The notes: generated by a model from the letters alone, not told the origin. DNA of 46,029 bases from an uncultured Spirochaetales bacterium (GCA_949299185.1 CASFZR010000008.1:1-46029), one strand, 5' to 3'; shown: positions 1 to 8,459, counted from the first letter of the stretch. Made by a program: numbers and translations.

Positions 1-113
1 AATGATACTGTATTGAGCATGGTAACCCCCTGTATATAAAAAGTAATACGATTACTGTTATAATGCAATATCCAGTATTCCGGGTTCTGGAAACATGCTC
101 ATGAAGGACCCGT

Positions 114-395
114 CTAATCCCTGGGCTTGCGGTAGGCTATCCAGTCGGATCGTATCTGCTTGAAGGACCAGTGATCAGGTACGGGATCAGGGCCGCCGAG
201 GAAGCGGCTGCTGCATCTGAGTATGCGTATCCCGCCCATTATGCTTCCACGGATCACGCCGAACTTCCTCACCGCTTCGACGAAGTACGTGGAGCAGGAG
301 GGCGTATAGCGGCAGCAGGGACCCGTGAACGGGCTTATCAGGCCTTTATAGAGATATACCGGTATGAGATATAGTTCTCTAAGGAATTTCCTCAC
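114..395 (-). CDS. yidD: Membrane protein insertion efficiency factor YidD
   Basis: YidD is a small membrane-associated protein that assists YidC/Sec in inserting inner-membrane proteins. The family signature is visible: YKGLISPFTGPCCRYTPSCS followed by a conserved RILRC and GGxDPVP tail. The frame is open to an ATG at 488, but that start would add about 31 residues with no family resemblance and would overlap the gene at 427-642. A GTG at 393-395 gives 93 residues beginning VRKFLRELYL, a normal length and N-terminus for the family, and leaves a 31-nt gap to the upstream stop. No good ribosome binding site is visible before either start, so the start is uncertain while the family call is firm. 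The usual neighbours (rpmH, rnpA, yidC) are not in view; the only one is a small exported protein. Confidence 0.88.
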   Translation of the reverse strand: MRKFLRELYLIPVYLYKGLISPFTGPCCRYTPSCSTYFVEAVRKFGVIRGSIMGGIRILRCSSRFLGGPDPVPDHWSFKQIRSDWIAYRKPRD

Positions 396-426
396 GCTCT
401 GAGGATACTCAGGGCGCAAGGGGCAA

Positions 427-642
427 TCAAGATGCTGTGATGTAGATGGTGTCGCTGGTCTTTGCCAGCATATAGCCATCGTGTTCACCTTCGGCCGTGT
501 TTTCAGTGATAGGCGCCTCAGGTATGCGCAGGGTCACCCTGAGCGTAGCCGTCGCAATCACCTTCTCACAGTATACAGGAGAAGAACATAGCATCATCAG
601 AGCTATGCCGAAGAGAAGAGCTGTCGAAAGCCTCTTCCTCAT
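427..642 (-). CDS. Small exported protein of unknown function
   Basis: This gene encodes 71 residues. The N-terminus is a plain signal peptide: MRKR, a hydrophobic stretch STALLFGIALMMLCSS, then PVYC-EK. The cysteine at residue 25 could be a lipidation site (PVYC is a loose lipobox), or cleavage could be by signal peptidase I. The mature part has a short beta-rich segment (ATATLRVTLRIPE) and no family I recognise. The ATG at 642 is chosen because GAGGT lies at good spacing upstream; a longer frame starting GTG at 666 lacks one. It lies directly upstream of yidD on the same strand and may be cotranscribed with it. Function unknown. Confidence 0.6.
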   Translation of the reverse strand: MRKRLSTALLFGIALMMLCSSPVYCEKVIATATLRVTLRIPEAPITENTAEGEHDGYMLAKTSDTIYITAS

Positions 643-900
643 TTGAGTACCTCGTTCCCTCACCACATGGCGCGAGCGATGACCCTTACCCCCACTCGTT
701 CTCAGCTCTGAGACACACTGCCTCAGAAGCCACGGACAGTAATAGATATAACTTCGGAATTTTCAATCGTAAAGGGCTGAATATGGCCATTTCCCAGATT
801 TCTTGAAGTATTTCACCTGACATCCGGATGTGGTTATGCGTTCCGGACGTTTGCTGCCTTTCATTTTTCCCTGCCTTGCCTTACCATTGCCCATATACGC

Positions 901-960
901 AAGGAGGATTCCGATGAGAAGGATTCCAGTCATATCGGCTCTCATACGTGGGGAGGGGGG
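901..960 (+). promoter_or_regulatory. Strong RBS plus ATG, with G tract, upstream of the lipoprotein
   Basis: AAGGAGG at 901-907 is followed seven bases later by ATG at 914. The frame reads MRRIPVISALIRGEGG and stops at TGA shortly after 980. The tract GGGG-A-GGGGGG (950-960) sits where this frame and the lipoprotein frame must be joined. Losing one G would fuse ATG 914 to the lobed protein beginning at 948. The signal is read directly; phase variation is inference. Confidence 0.5.
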
Positions 961-2498
961 TATTACTCCTCCTGATGATATCATGCAATGATGCACCGCT
1001 GCTGCACACGGTCACGTTCGATCCAGATAACGGAACGCCGTCTGTGACCATGACGGTGCGGGATGGGGAGGCTGCTGCCGAGCCTGAGGATAGGCCATAC
1101 AGGGCAGGCTACGCATTCATTCATTGGAAGCTGGATGGAGAGGAGTATGACTTCTCCCTTCCCGTGACATCGGATCTGACGCTTACGGCTCGTTACAGCA
1201 TCCTGCCTCCAGCGGATGGCACGGTTACCTTCACCGCAAACTATGATGGCGCGGCAGAGTCATCAGTAACATATCCATATGGGACTCTCGTGGAAGAACC
1301 TGATGTGCCTTCAAGGGAAGGTTACCACTTCGGGGGATGGTATACGGCAAGTGGCGAGGCCGTTACTTTCCCATACAGGGTGACTGGTGATGTGACGCTG
1401 TATGCCCGCTGGTACGAGCATGAGGTTGGATTCGACCTGAATCTTCCTTCAGAAATCGCGACGATTCCTGATTCCTTCTATGCGAACACTGGGGATTCTG
1501 TCGCGGGCATAGTCCCAGATATCGCAGATGAATACTCCGATTCCTATACGTTCCTGAGATGGGCGGACATGAGTGGCAACACTGTTACCGAGATAACCGG
1601 TGATATGACGCTTGAAGCCGTATGGAAGTCAACATGGGATGGGGAGACGGCCGTCACGGAACTTGCTGATGTATCCTCATCGACGATAGAGATCAGGACG
1701 GCGGCGGAGCTGGCGGGACTGGAAGAAGCCTTAGCCTCAACCACTGCGACCGACGATATCGAGATAGTCATATGGAACGACATAGACCTTGCAGGGCATG
1801 AGTGGACTCCTATTGATTTCGCTAAGCCCGTTTCCGCTATAAGAGGGCGCGGTACGGACGATCCTACCAAGATCGAAAGACTTTCCATCAATGAGGATGA
1901 TGCGTCGGAACAATATGGGTTGTTCGGGTATGTCCGCTTATTGGGTAAGGATAATACAATCAAGGACCTTGATGTGGCTGGAACCATATCCGTGAAACTT
2001 CAGGGAAATACTAGTTCCAGCATCAAAGTAGGTGGAATCTTCGGTTGGATGTATTCTGCGGCGGATTTCACTATTGAGAATTGCTGTTTCTCAGGTGATA
2101 TTGATGTCAGTGCGTTGGGTTATAATCACGTAGGAGGTATAGCCGGACAGATTGACTCTGTTATTTCTGCCTCCTCCACATTATCCGTATCTGGCTGCTC
2201 TTATCAGGGGGAAATCGATATTAAGGTTGATAATGCAGATAATTCCCAGAAACGCCTAGGTGGCTTGGTCGGAAGTATTTCAGGCTTTATTAGTGCCGCA
2301 TTCTCTGACTGTCAGATAGGACCATCCGGTACTGTGGTGTTATCATGTTCCTTGGATAATTATAGCTTGAATATCGGCAGTATCGTGGGTAGTGCGGATA
2401 TAGAGGCGAATGCCATCACCGAGGAAGGTGTGACAAAGAACGTGAATGTGATGATCGGGGAAAGAACGGTAGATCCAGCCTCTTGGAATCTCCTCTGA
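948..2498 (+). CDS. Surface lipoprotein candidate with InlB-type and GLUG-type repeats; start region out of frame
   Basis: From the GTG at 948 the frame encodes 516 residues: a hydrophobic LLLLMISC (lipobox-like, Cys13), then three InlB B / Listeria-Bacteroides repeats of about 65 residues each. Those span roughly residues 20-85, 90-155 and 158-225, with YxxGYxFxxW and TLxARY/W motifs. A C-terminal region of about 290 residues contains GLUG-like units (VGGIFGW, VGGIAGQ, LGGLVGS), suggesting a beta-solenoid. Such proteins are typically tethered at the cell surface. The GTG has no ribosome binding site and leaves no proper signal peptide. A perfect AAGGAGG with ATG at 914 lies just upstream but is one frame off, and ends at TGA after the G tract 950-960. 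Removing one G would join them. Phase variation, a broken gene and a sequencing indel are all possible. Confidence 0.72.
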   Translation: MGRGVLLLLMISCNDAPLLHTVTFDPDNGTPSVTMTVRDGEAAAEPEDRPYRAGYAFIHWKLDGEEYDFSLPVTSDLTLTARYSILPPADGTVTFTANYDGAAESSVTYPYGTLVEEPDVPSREGYHFGGWYTASGEAVTFPYRVTGDVTLYARWYEHEVGFDLNLPSEIATIPDSFYANTGDSVAGIVPDIADEYSDSYTFLRWADMSGNTVTEITGDMTLEAVWKSTWDGETAVTELADVSSSTIEIRTAAELAGLEEALASTTATDDIEIVIWNDIDLAGHEWTPIDFAKPVSAIRGRGTDDPTKIERLSINEDDASEQYGLFGYVRLLGKDNTIKDLDVAGTISVKLQGNTSSSIKVGGIFGWMYSAADFTIENCCFSGDIDVSALGYNHVGGIAGQIDSVISASSTLSVSGCSYQGEIDIKVDNADNSQKRLGGLVGSISGFISAAFSDCQIGPSGTVVLSCSLDNYSLNIGSIVGSADIEANAITEEGVTKNVNVMIGERTVDPASWNLL

Positions 2499-2504
2499 TG
2501 CCCC

Positions 2505-2532
2505 CTCCCATGCCTTTCCTGCGGCATGGGAG
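2505..2532. terminator. Bidirectional hairpin between convergent genes
   Basis: A perfect 10-bp inverted repeat (CTCCCATGCC / GGCATGGGAG, 8-nt loop) lies 6 bases after the stop of the lipoprotein gene and 11 bases from the stop of the opposing GH2 gene. There is no clear T run on either side, so it may act by hairpin alone or as an mRNA 3' end stabiliser. Confidence 0.6.
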
Positions 2533-2543
2533 ATCATCAATCA

Positions 2544-4361
2544 TCAGTGCATCGCGCTATACAGGTCGTATACCTTCAGGCTCGCCATGAAATCCTCCAG
2601 GCTTACTTCCTCATCGGATCTGAATACCACTGTCTTCTCTGCGGAAGGCCTAACTGAGATCATGTTGTCGGAGAATATGCCCTTGATTCCGCCTGCATCC
2701 AGCGTGACGTAGAACGCAGGCTTCTCGGCCCTGAGCCTTATGCTTATCATACGCGCTCCGGCCTTGCTGCATTCATATCTCAGCCTTGGATCCTCAAGCC
2801 TGGCGCTTCTGTAGTCCGTCAGGAGGAGGTTGCGTTCCCTTAGGAGATTCTTCGTGCTGAGCTTCGCATAGCAGAAGACTTCGGAGCGTCTGATCCTGTC
2901 GAGGCGGAATGAGTCTATCTTCCTTGCGCTCATGGGATCGAGAAGCACCGCATACTCCCTGCTGTCCCTCTTCTTGCCGTCGAAGCTCCGGAACTTCACC
3001 GAAAGCTCTGCCTTGACAGGCGCATGGCCATCATTCACCGCATATACCTGCATCACGTCATCCTCGATGAACATCAGCGGGCAGACCGGAGAGTAGAAGA
3101 GGCGGGCCGCGTACATCGGTATCTTCCATTTGCCGCTATATTCGACGGCGTTCCTAGAGATTGAGGGCCTTGTGCTGTTGAGTTTGTCCAGCACGATGCC
3201 GAAGGCTTCCTGCCTTGCCCTTATCCTTGATGCCTCCTCCGCGGCCTCAAGAGCGGCGTAGAGTTCCGACAGATAGGTTCCTTTCTCGAATGTCGAGGGG
3301 AGCAGGAAGTTCTCTGTAGTCAGGTGTTCCGCCTCTGCTGCCAGCCCTGGTTCATCCTCATGGGCCTCAATTACCGGTGATGACATGGAAAGATCGGCCG
3401 CAAGCGTGGTGAACGATGCTATCGTACTCATCGATGGAGTGGAGGGCAGAAGCCTGATCTGATGGATCTGGCTGCTTGGAGGGAGCGGACGCACGATGAT
3501 GCCGTAGCGATCTGCCGCATCCTTCAGCTTCCCGGATCCGCCTCCGTCAGCGTAGAGGGTGTTCATGTTCGCTTCCGCGACGCCCTTCATCAGATGCTCG
3601 TAGTCATGGGAAGTCGCGTCGCCGCAAAGCTCCGAGAGTATCGCTCCCTTCTCGTATATCGGGCACTCCGCGCGGAATGAGATGAAGCTGTCATGGCGTG
3701 AATCGCCGAGCGAGATCGAAAGGGGATAGAGATGAGGATATCCATAACCATTCGGATACCATAGCTCCGGATCCTCTATGGTGAGCGCGATGGGATAGGT
3801 GGAGACGCCCTTCCTTACCGCTATGCGCTCTTCGCTGACCGTCCCGTGAAGTTCCGTGGCTATGGTTGCCTCGCCATCTGCCGCGCTGAGGATATCAAGC
3901 TCGATGTCTATGGCCCAGTCCTTTCTGCCTATGTGCCTTGGAACCGGCCTTGCTTCGATGATGGCACTGCTGTCTGTCTCGATGATCTGGAGGCCGGATG
4001 GGAGCATACACCCTGAATCGATTTCTATGGAGTTCTCTCCCTTCCGTACTGCATCGCTGACGATCGAATCACCGCTGACAGCGTAGCCGTTTATCCTGGC
4101 ATCAGGGCCTTTATAGTATGTGATGCTGCCGCCTGATAGCGTGAAGGTACGCCTGAGCGTCCATTCCGAGGATCCTACCCATTCCGAGGCCTTCCCGTTG
4201 AGCGCGATATGCGGATCGGGTATCACATGGGAGGCCGCGAGCGCCTTCATCATATCGCCGGGGATGCTTAGGGAGATGCGGTCTCCCGTTTTCATGTATG
4301 AGTTATCATCAAGCCTTCTTGCCTCTGCTTCCCAGAGGCCATCGAGGACGATTCTTTCCAT
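2544..4361 (-). CDS. Beta-mannosidase-like GH2 protein, catalytic residues missing
   Basis: This gene encodes 605 residues; family members usually have 800-850. The first half aligns by eye to GH2 beta-mannosidase: DGLW start, IPGDM, IPDP, WVGSSEWTLRRTF, PELWYPNGYGYPHLYPL. The barrel start is recognisable (EANMNTLYADGGG, family NMNMLRVWGGG). The C-terminal part also matches (LPSTFEKGTYLSEL; NAVEYSGKWKIPMYAARLFY, family DYYGRWKALHYAAR). Between them, residues around 275-330 replace what should be about 200 residues, including the acid/base motif (W-GNNE) and the nucleophile segment. The reading frame is intact, so this is either a non-catalytic carbohydrate-binding pseudoenzyme or a decayed gene. 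The ATG at 4361 is chosen over a longer frame to 4883, because that extension is a shadow of the opposite-strand gene. TATAAT ends 7 nt before the ATG. Confidence 0.78.
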   Translation of the reverse strand: MERIVLDGLWEAEARRLDDNSYMKTGDRISLSIPGDMMKALAASHVIPDPHIALNGKASEWVGSSEWTLRRTFTLSGGSITYYKGPDARINGYAVSGDSIVSDAVRKGENSIEIDSGCMLPSGLQIIETDSSAIIEARPVPRHIGRKDWAIDIELDILSAADGEATIATELHGTVSEERIAVRKGVSTYPIALTIEDPELWYPNGYGYPHLYPLSISLGDSRHDSFISFRAECPIYEKGAILSELCGDATSHDYEHLMKGVAEANMNTLYADGGGSGKLKDAADRYGIIVRPLPPSSQIHQIRLLPSTPSMSTIASFTTLAADLSMSSPVIEAHEDEPGLAAEAEHLTTENFLLPSTFEKGTYLSELYAALEAAEEASRIRARQEAFGIVLDKLNSTRPSISRNAVEYSGKWKIPMYAARLFYSPVCPLMFIEDDVMQVYAVNDGHAPVKAELSVKFRSFDGKKRDSREYAVLLDPMSARKIDSFRLDRIRRSEVFCYAKLSTKNLLRERNLLLTDYRSARLEDPRLRYECSKAGARMISIRLRAEKPAFYVTLDAGGIKGIFSDNMISVRPSAEKTVVFRSDEEVSLEDFMASLKVYDLYSAMH

Positions 4362-4368
4362 ATATTGG

Positions 4369-4374
4369 ATTATA
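4369..4374 (-). promoter_or_regulatory. -10 box seven bases before the GH2 start
   Basis: TATAAT on the minus strand is followed by 7 nt and the ATG at 4361. A transcript starting the usual 6-7 nt after the box would begin at the start codon. No convincing -35 box and no ribosome binding site are seen. Confidence 0.45.
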
Positions 4375-4437
4375 CCCCAGATTCGTCTATATGCCGGAGT
4401 TTTTTCTTTTGCTATATTTAATGAAGGAGAACGACAG

Positions 4438-5892
4438 GTGAATCTGCTGCTGAAGCTTAAGGAAGTAGTCATATCAGTCCTGCCGATAGGGCTTCTTGCG
4501 CTTGTGCTTTCGCTCCTGCTTGGTGTCATGGATGCCTCGGAGCTGATTGCGTTCATGCTCTCCTGCCTCCTCGTTATCATCGGCCTCACGCTCTTCCTTA
4601 CCGGTGTCGATGTAGGCCTCATACCGATGGGAAACAGGATAGGCGCATCGCTTACCAAGAGCAGGTCGCTCGTGGTGATGCTCCTCGCCTCGGTACTCCT
4701 TGGCTTCATCATCACCGTGCCTGAGCCTGATGTACAGGTGCTTGCCTCCCAGGTTGTCAGCGTGAATCCAGCGATACCCCTCAATGCGCTTGTCTTCGCC
4801 ATTGCCGTAGGAGTGGGGCTGTTCTTTGCCGTATCGATTGCCCGTACCGTGCTTGGATGGTCGATGAAGCGTGTCGTATTCATCTGCTATATCATCATAT
4901 TCGTCATCGCCGCGTTCAATCAGGACTTCTTCGTATCTGTAGCGTTCGATTCAGGAGGGGCTACTACCGGACCTCTTTCCGTGCCGTTCATCATGGCCTT
5001 GGGAATGGGCGTGGCCGCGCTGAGGAAGCATGACGCGGAGGCTGAGTTCGGCTATGTCGCCTTTGCTTCGATAGGACCTGTGATAGCCGTGCTTATACTC
5101 GGCCTTGCCTTCGGTAGCGGAAGGGTAGGAGGCGTAGTCGATGCCGGTGCCGAGGAGGTCGCCGGACTTGGAGAGCTGCTGATGACGAAGGCCGCTGAGG
5201 TCGGGATCTCACTGCTGCCTCTTCTTATTGTCTGCGTCCTGATGCAGCTTCTTTTCCTGAAGATGCCTCCTACCGAGGCTATCAGAGTGGCTGTGGGAAT
5301 CCTGTACTCGTATATCGGCATCGTGATCTTCTTCACCGGTGTCGAGTATTCGTTCTCCTCCGTGGCGATGGAGCTGGGTGAGGCCCTGATAGCCCGTAGT
5401 CCGCTGCTTCTGTATGGGACTGGCTTCCTTTTCGGGCTTGCCGTGGTGCTTGCCGAGCCTGCCGTCATGGTCCTCACAGAGCAGGTGGAGGAGGTCAGCG
5501 ATGGACGCATACCGAAGCGTGCGATGCTTGCGACCCTTGCCTTGGGCGTTGGGCTTGCTGTCGTGTTCGCGCTGATCAGGACCGTTCATGCGCTCTCGAT
5601 ATGGACATTCCTGCTGCCTGGCTATGTGCTTATCATGATATCTATGATAAGGACGCCGGGGCTCTTCTCCGCAATAGCCTTCGATTCGGGAGGCGTTGCC
5701 ACGGGGCCGATGAGCTCCACGTTCCTGCTGCCTCTCGCGATAGGCGCGGCGTCAGGCTCATCCGCGTCCGCGCTTTCGGCTTCATTCGGCATGATAGCCA
5801 TGATCGCGATGATGCCTATATTGCTTACCGAGATTCTTGGTATCATCTATCAGGGAAGGGCCAGGAGGGCCGAAGGGGGCAGCAATGGATAG
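4438..5892 (+). CDS. DUF1538 family membrane protein (two fused repeats), putative transporter
   Basis: This gene encodes 484 residues, very hydrophobic, with about 12 predicted membrane segments. The two halves are homologous: each carries the same loop motif (AFDSGGATTGPLS near residue 170 and AFDSGGVATGPMS near 415), and each has a GVxxSFS/LTGVDVG-like segment followed by an EPxVxVLxxQV motif (PEPDVQVLASQV, AEPAVMVLTEQV). This is the DUF1538 family, whose substrate is not established to my knowledge. The GTG at 4438 is chosen because AAGGAG lies 8 nt upstream. The 3' end overlaps the following PII-like gene by 8 bases, implying translational coupling and a functional partnership. An internally duplicated membrane protein paired with a PII-like protein suggests gated transport; that part is inference. 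Confidence 0.85.
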   Translation: MNLLLKLKEVVISVLPIGLLALVLSLLLGVMDASELIAFMLSCLLVIIGLTLFLTGVDVGLIPMGNRIGASLTKSRSLVVMLLASVLLGFIITVPEPDVQVLASQVVSVNPAIPLNALVFAIAVGVGLFFAVSIARTVLGWSMKRVVFICYIIIFVIAAFNQDFFVSVAFDSGGATTGPLSVPFIMALGMGVAALRKHDAEAEFGYVAFASIGPVIAVLILGLAFGSGRVGGVVDAGAEEVAGLGELLMTKAAEVGISLLPLLIVCVLMQLLFLKMPPTEAIRVAVGILYSYIGIVIFFTGVEYSFSSVAMELGEALIARSPLLLYGTGFLFGLAVVLAEPAVMVLTEQVEEVSDGRIPKRAMLATLALGVGLAVVFALIRTVHALSIWTFLLPGYVLIMISMIRTPGLFSAIAFDSGGVATGPMSSTFLLPLAIGAASGSSASALSASFGMIAMIAMMPILLTEILGIIYQGRARRAEGGSNG

Positions 5893-6466
5893 CTGTATGT
5901 TGATCGTCATCGTAGGCAAGGGGCAGGCAAGGACAGCGATGAAGGCTGCTAGGGAGGCCGGCGCCAGCGGTGGTACGGTCTTTTCCGCGCGCGGTACTGC
6001 CTCAAGCACGATCCTTGCCGCACTGGGGCTGGGGGATTCCTCGAAGGAAGTGCTTTTCAGCGTGATAAAGGATGCCGCGGCGCTGGATATACTCAACGCT
6101 GTGAAGGACTCGCGGATAAAGGGCGTGGCCATGGTGATAGATGATGAGGAGGATGCTATGGATTCCGGTTGGAGGCTGATAGAGATCGTATGCGAGAGAG
6201 GCTATAGCGATGATATTATGGCCGTTGCCCGCAAGGCTGGAGCCGGTGGCGGAACGGTCGTCAATGCCCATGGCACGAGTACCGAGGATGATGTAAGGTT
6301 CTTCGGCTCTCCACTTGTCCCTGAGAAGGAGCTTCTCATGATCGTGATAGAGAAGGATAAGGCCGCTGCCGTCATGGATGCCGTAAGCTCGATGGAGATA
6401 CTGAAGAAGAAGGGCATGGGCATCGTGTTCAGCCTTCCCGTGACGAATTTCCAGATGCTTGGCTGA
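5885..6466 (+). CDS. Tandem PII-like signal protein partner of DUF1538
   Basis: This gene encodes 193 residues made of two PII-type domains in tandem. Each has an initial beta strand (MLIVIVGKGQA; LIEIVCERGYS), a glycine-rich T-loop-like segment (AGASGGTVFSARGTA around residue 27; AGAGGGTVVNAHGTS around 127) and a second strand pair (EVLFSVIKD; ELLMIVIEKD). Ordinary PII proteins are about 110-residue trimers that bind ATP/ADP and 2-oxoglutarate and gate transporters such as AmtB. A fused pair would make a pseudo-hexameric ring or a three-lobed assembly of different composition. The Tyr51 uridylylation motif of GlnB is absent. The start ATG overlaps the DUF1538 stop (ATGGATAG), so the two are translated together, and a gating role on that membrane protein is the natural inference. 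Confidence 0.85.
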   Translation: MDSCMLIVIVGKGQARTAMKAAREAGASGGTVFSARGTASSTILAALGLGDSSKEVLFSVIKDAAALDILNAVKDSRIKGVAMVIDDEEDAMDSGWRLIEIVCERGYSDDIMAVARKAGAGGGTVVNAHGTSTEDDVRFFGSPLVPEKELLMIVIEKDKAAAVMDAVSSMEILKKKGMGIVFSLPVTNFQMLG

Positions 6467-6489
6467 CTTTCATCCTCCGCGATTTATGC

Positions 6490-6501
6490 TATCATCACTC
6501 T
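6490..6501 (+). promoter_or_regulatory. -10 box and six-base leader of nadE
   Basis: TATCAT (6490-6495) is followed by six bases and then the ATG at 6502, with no ribosome binding site. The -35 region is weak. This is the same layout as at 10094, 18638, 23994 and 40405. Confidence 0.5.
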
Positions 6502-8415
6502 ATGACCGATGGATTCGTGAAGGTAGGAGCGGCATCGCCAAGGCTGCGTGTCGCTGATCCTGCGTATAATGCAGAGAGGATCATAGAGCTTATAGGGAAG
6601 GCTGAGGGAGAGGGCATCAAGGTCCTCGTGTTCCCTGAGCTGTCTATCACAGGATATACGGCAGGAGACCTGTTCTTCCAGAAGCGCCTCAGGGAGAGCG
6701 CTGATGCGGCATTGGATAAGGTCATTGCCGCGAGTGCTGATCGTGATATGCTCATATTCGTAGGCTATCCCTTTGAGCATATGGGTAAGCTCTATAACAC
6801 CGCGGTGGCCGTTAAGGATGGCCATGTGCTTGCCCTGATAGCCAAGAAGAACCTTCCCTCCTATGGTGAGTTCTATGAGAAGCGCTGGTTCAATCCCTCT
6901 CCTGAGGATACACAGATGGTGTCATTCCGAGGCTCCGAGGTGCCGTTCGGGCGTAAGATACTCCTTTCATGCTCATCTGTTCCTTCCCTTGTCGTAGGCT
7001 GTGAGATCTGCGAGGACCTCTGGGTTCCCGATCCGCCTTCGGTCTCCCTTGCCACGAACGGTGCGACGCTGATCGTCAATCTCTCCGCTTCCGATGAGGT
7101 CATAGGCAAGGCCGAGTACAGGAGAAGCCTCGTGGAGTCGACTTCAGCAAGGCTTATAGCTGGATACGTGTACGCGGATGCCTCATATGGTGAGAGTACT
7201 ACCGATATGGTATTCACAGGCAGCGATCTCATCGCGGAGAACGGCAGCGTGCTTGCGTCCGATGTATCGCTGTTGGGCGGTGGGCTTATCTTCTCCGAGA
7301 TCGATGTCGATAAGCTTGTCTCAGAGCGTATGAGGATGAGTACGTTTCCTCCTGCATCTGGAGATTATATTTCCGTTCCTTTCTCCCTTGATGTTGAGAA
7401 GACCGGGATTACCCGTTCGTTCCCGCGCTATCCCTTCGTTCCAGAGAATGAAGGGGAGAGGGAGAGGAGATGCCGGACGATACTGACGCTTCAGGCGCTT
7501 GGTCTGGCCCGCCGTCTTGAGGCCTCTCATGCCTCTACTGCCGTGATAGGCCTTTCCGGAGGCCTTGATTCTACGCTAGCGCTCCTTGTCGCTGTAAGGG
7601 CGTATTCGATCCTCGGCCGCGATATGAAGGATATCATCGCGATAACGATGCCTTGCTTCGGTACCACGCAGCGCACGAAATCCAACGCACAGCGCCTTGC
7701 TGAGGCCCTCGGTGTCACGTTCCGTACGATAGATATAACGAAGAGCGTCCTGCAGCACTTCAGCGACATAGGCCAGGACAAGGATGATCTTTCGGTGACC
7801 TATGAGAACTCGCAGGCTAGGGAGCGGACGCAGGTGCTGATGGATGTGGCTAATAAGAGCGGCGGTATCGTGATAGGTACCGGCGACCTGTCAGAGCTTG
7901 CGCTTGGCTGGGCTACATACAATGGCGACCATATGAGCATGTATGGCGTCAATTCATCGATTCCGAAGACGCTTGTGCGCTATCTCGTGCGATATGTCGC
8001 CGATACTTCCGATAAGGAGGAATCCGATGTGCTTATGGATATCCTGGCAACCCCTGTCTCTCCTGAGCTGCTGCCTGCGAAGGATGGAGAGATATCACAG
8101 GTGACGGAGGATATAGTGGGGCCGTATGAGCTTCATGACTTCTTCCTCTACTACATGGTACGTTTCGGCTTCTCTCCGCGGAAGATATACAGGATAGCCC
8201 GTCTTGCGTTCGATGGGGCATATGATGCCGCCACGATAAGGAAGTGGCTCATCACCTTCACTCGCCGCTTCTTCTCCCAGCAGTTCAAGCGTAGCTGCCT
8301 TCCTGACGGTCCCAAGGTCGGAACAGTGACACTCTCTCCACGTTCTGACTGGAGGATGCCGTCCGACGCATCGGCAGCGGCTTGGATAGAGGAGGCAGAA
8401 GGGATTGAGGCCTGA
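6502..8415 (+). CDS. nadE: Glutamine-dependent NAD+ synthetase
   Basis: NadE amidates nicotinic acid adenine dinucleotide to NAD+ using ATP and ammonia taken from glutamine, the last step of NAD biosynthesis, in the cytosol. It has 637 residues, full length for the two-domain type. The N-terminal nitrilase-fold glutaminase has the catalytic triad Glu46 (FPELSITGY), Lys116 (KKNLPSYGEFYE) and Cys170 (CEICEDLW). The C-terminal synthetase domain has the P-loop SGGLDS at residues 352-357 and the GTGDLSELALGW motif further on. The start ATG lies directly after a TATCAT box and has no ribosome binding site, so the mRNA may be leaderless. Its stop lies 1 base before the first copy of a 43-bp direct repeat. 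Confidence 0.97.
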   Translation: MTDGFVKVGAASPRLRVADPAYNAERIIELIGKAEGEGIKVLVFPELSITGYTAGDLFFQKRLRESADAALDKVIAASADRDMLIFVGYPFEHMGKLYNTAVAVKDGHVLALIAKKNLPSYGEFYEKRWFNPSPEDTQMVSFRGSEVPFGRKILLSCSSVPSLVVGCEICEDLWVPDPPSVSLATNGATLIVNLSASDEVIGKAEYRRSLVESTSARLIAGYVYADASYGESTTDMVFTGSDLIAENGSVLASDVSLLGGGLIFSEIDVDKLVSERMRMSTFPPASGDYISVPFSLDVEKTGITRSFPRYPFVPENEGERERRCRTILTLQALGLARRLEASHASTAVIGLSGGLDSTLALLVAVRAYSILGRDMKDIIAITMPCFGTTQRTKSNAQRLAEALGVTFRTIDITKSVLQHFSDIGQDKDDLSVTYENSQARERTQVLMDVANKSGGIVIGTGDLSELALGWATYNGDHMSMYGVNSSIPKTLVRYLVRYVADTSDKEESDVLMDILATPVSPELLPAKDGEISQVTEDIVGPYELHDFFLYYMVRFGFSPRKIYRIARLAFDGAYDAATIRKWLITFTRRFFSQQFKRSCLPDGPKVGTVTLSPRSDWRMPSDASAAAWIEEAEGIEA

Positions 8416-8416
8416 G

Positions 8417-8459
8417 TCACTGCCATCACTCTGGCGTAAGGTTGCCGAGCGTCACGATC
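8417..8459. repeat. 43-bp direct repeat, left copy
   Basis: This is an exact copy of 8954-8996. The right copy is the 3' end of the cytidine deaminase gene (its last 10 codons plus stop) with 9 flanking bases. The left copy is therefore a detached remnant of that gene end, just after nadE. The two copies bracket 494 bp of AT-richer DNA. It resembles an attachment-site or target duplication, but no recombinase is in the window. Confidence 0.9.

Noticed and set aside
59..64. TATAAT box on the plus strand near the window start
   Set aside because: TG-type extended -10 look, but no plus-strand gene follows; the only plus-strand frame there is a shadow of yidD.
763..933. Minus-strand ORF with hydrophobic start (MTGILLIGILLAYMG) in the gap before the lipoprotein
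   Set aside because: It has a plausible membrane segment but no good ribosome binding site, no family resemblance and it overlaps the start region of the lipoprotein. The interval 643-900 otherwise holds only a short CTGAG/CTCAG hairpin and no clear gene.
4362..4883. N-terminal extension of the GH2 protein
   Set aside because: The frame is open, but the extra 174 residues mirror the DUF1538 coding strand, are Ser/Thr/Arg-rich, and the recognisable family sequence begins at 4361.
2544..4883. Functional beta-mannosidase
   Set aside because: Motifs with the acid/base and nucleophile glutamates are absent, so enzymatic activity is not claimed.
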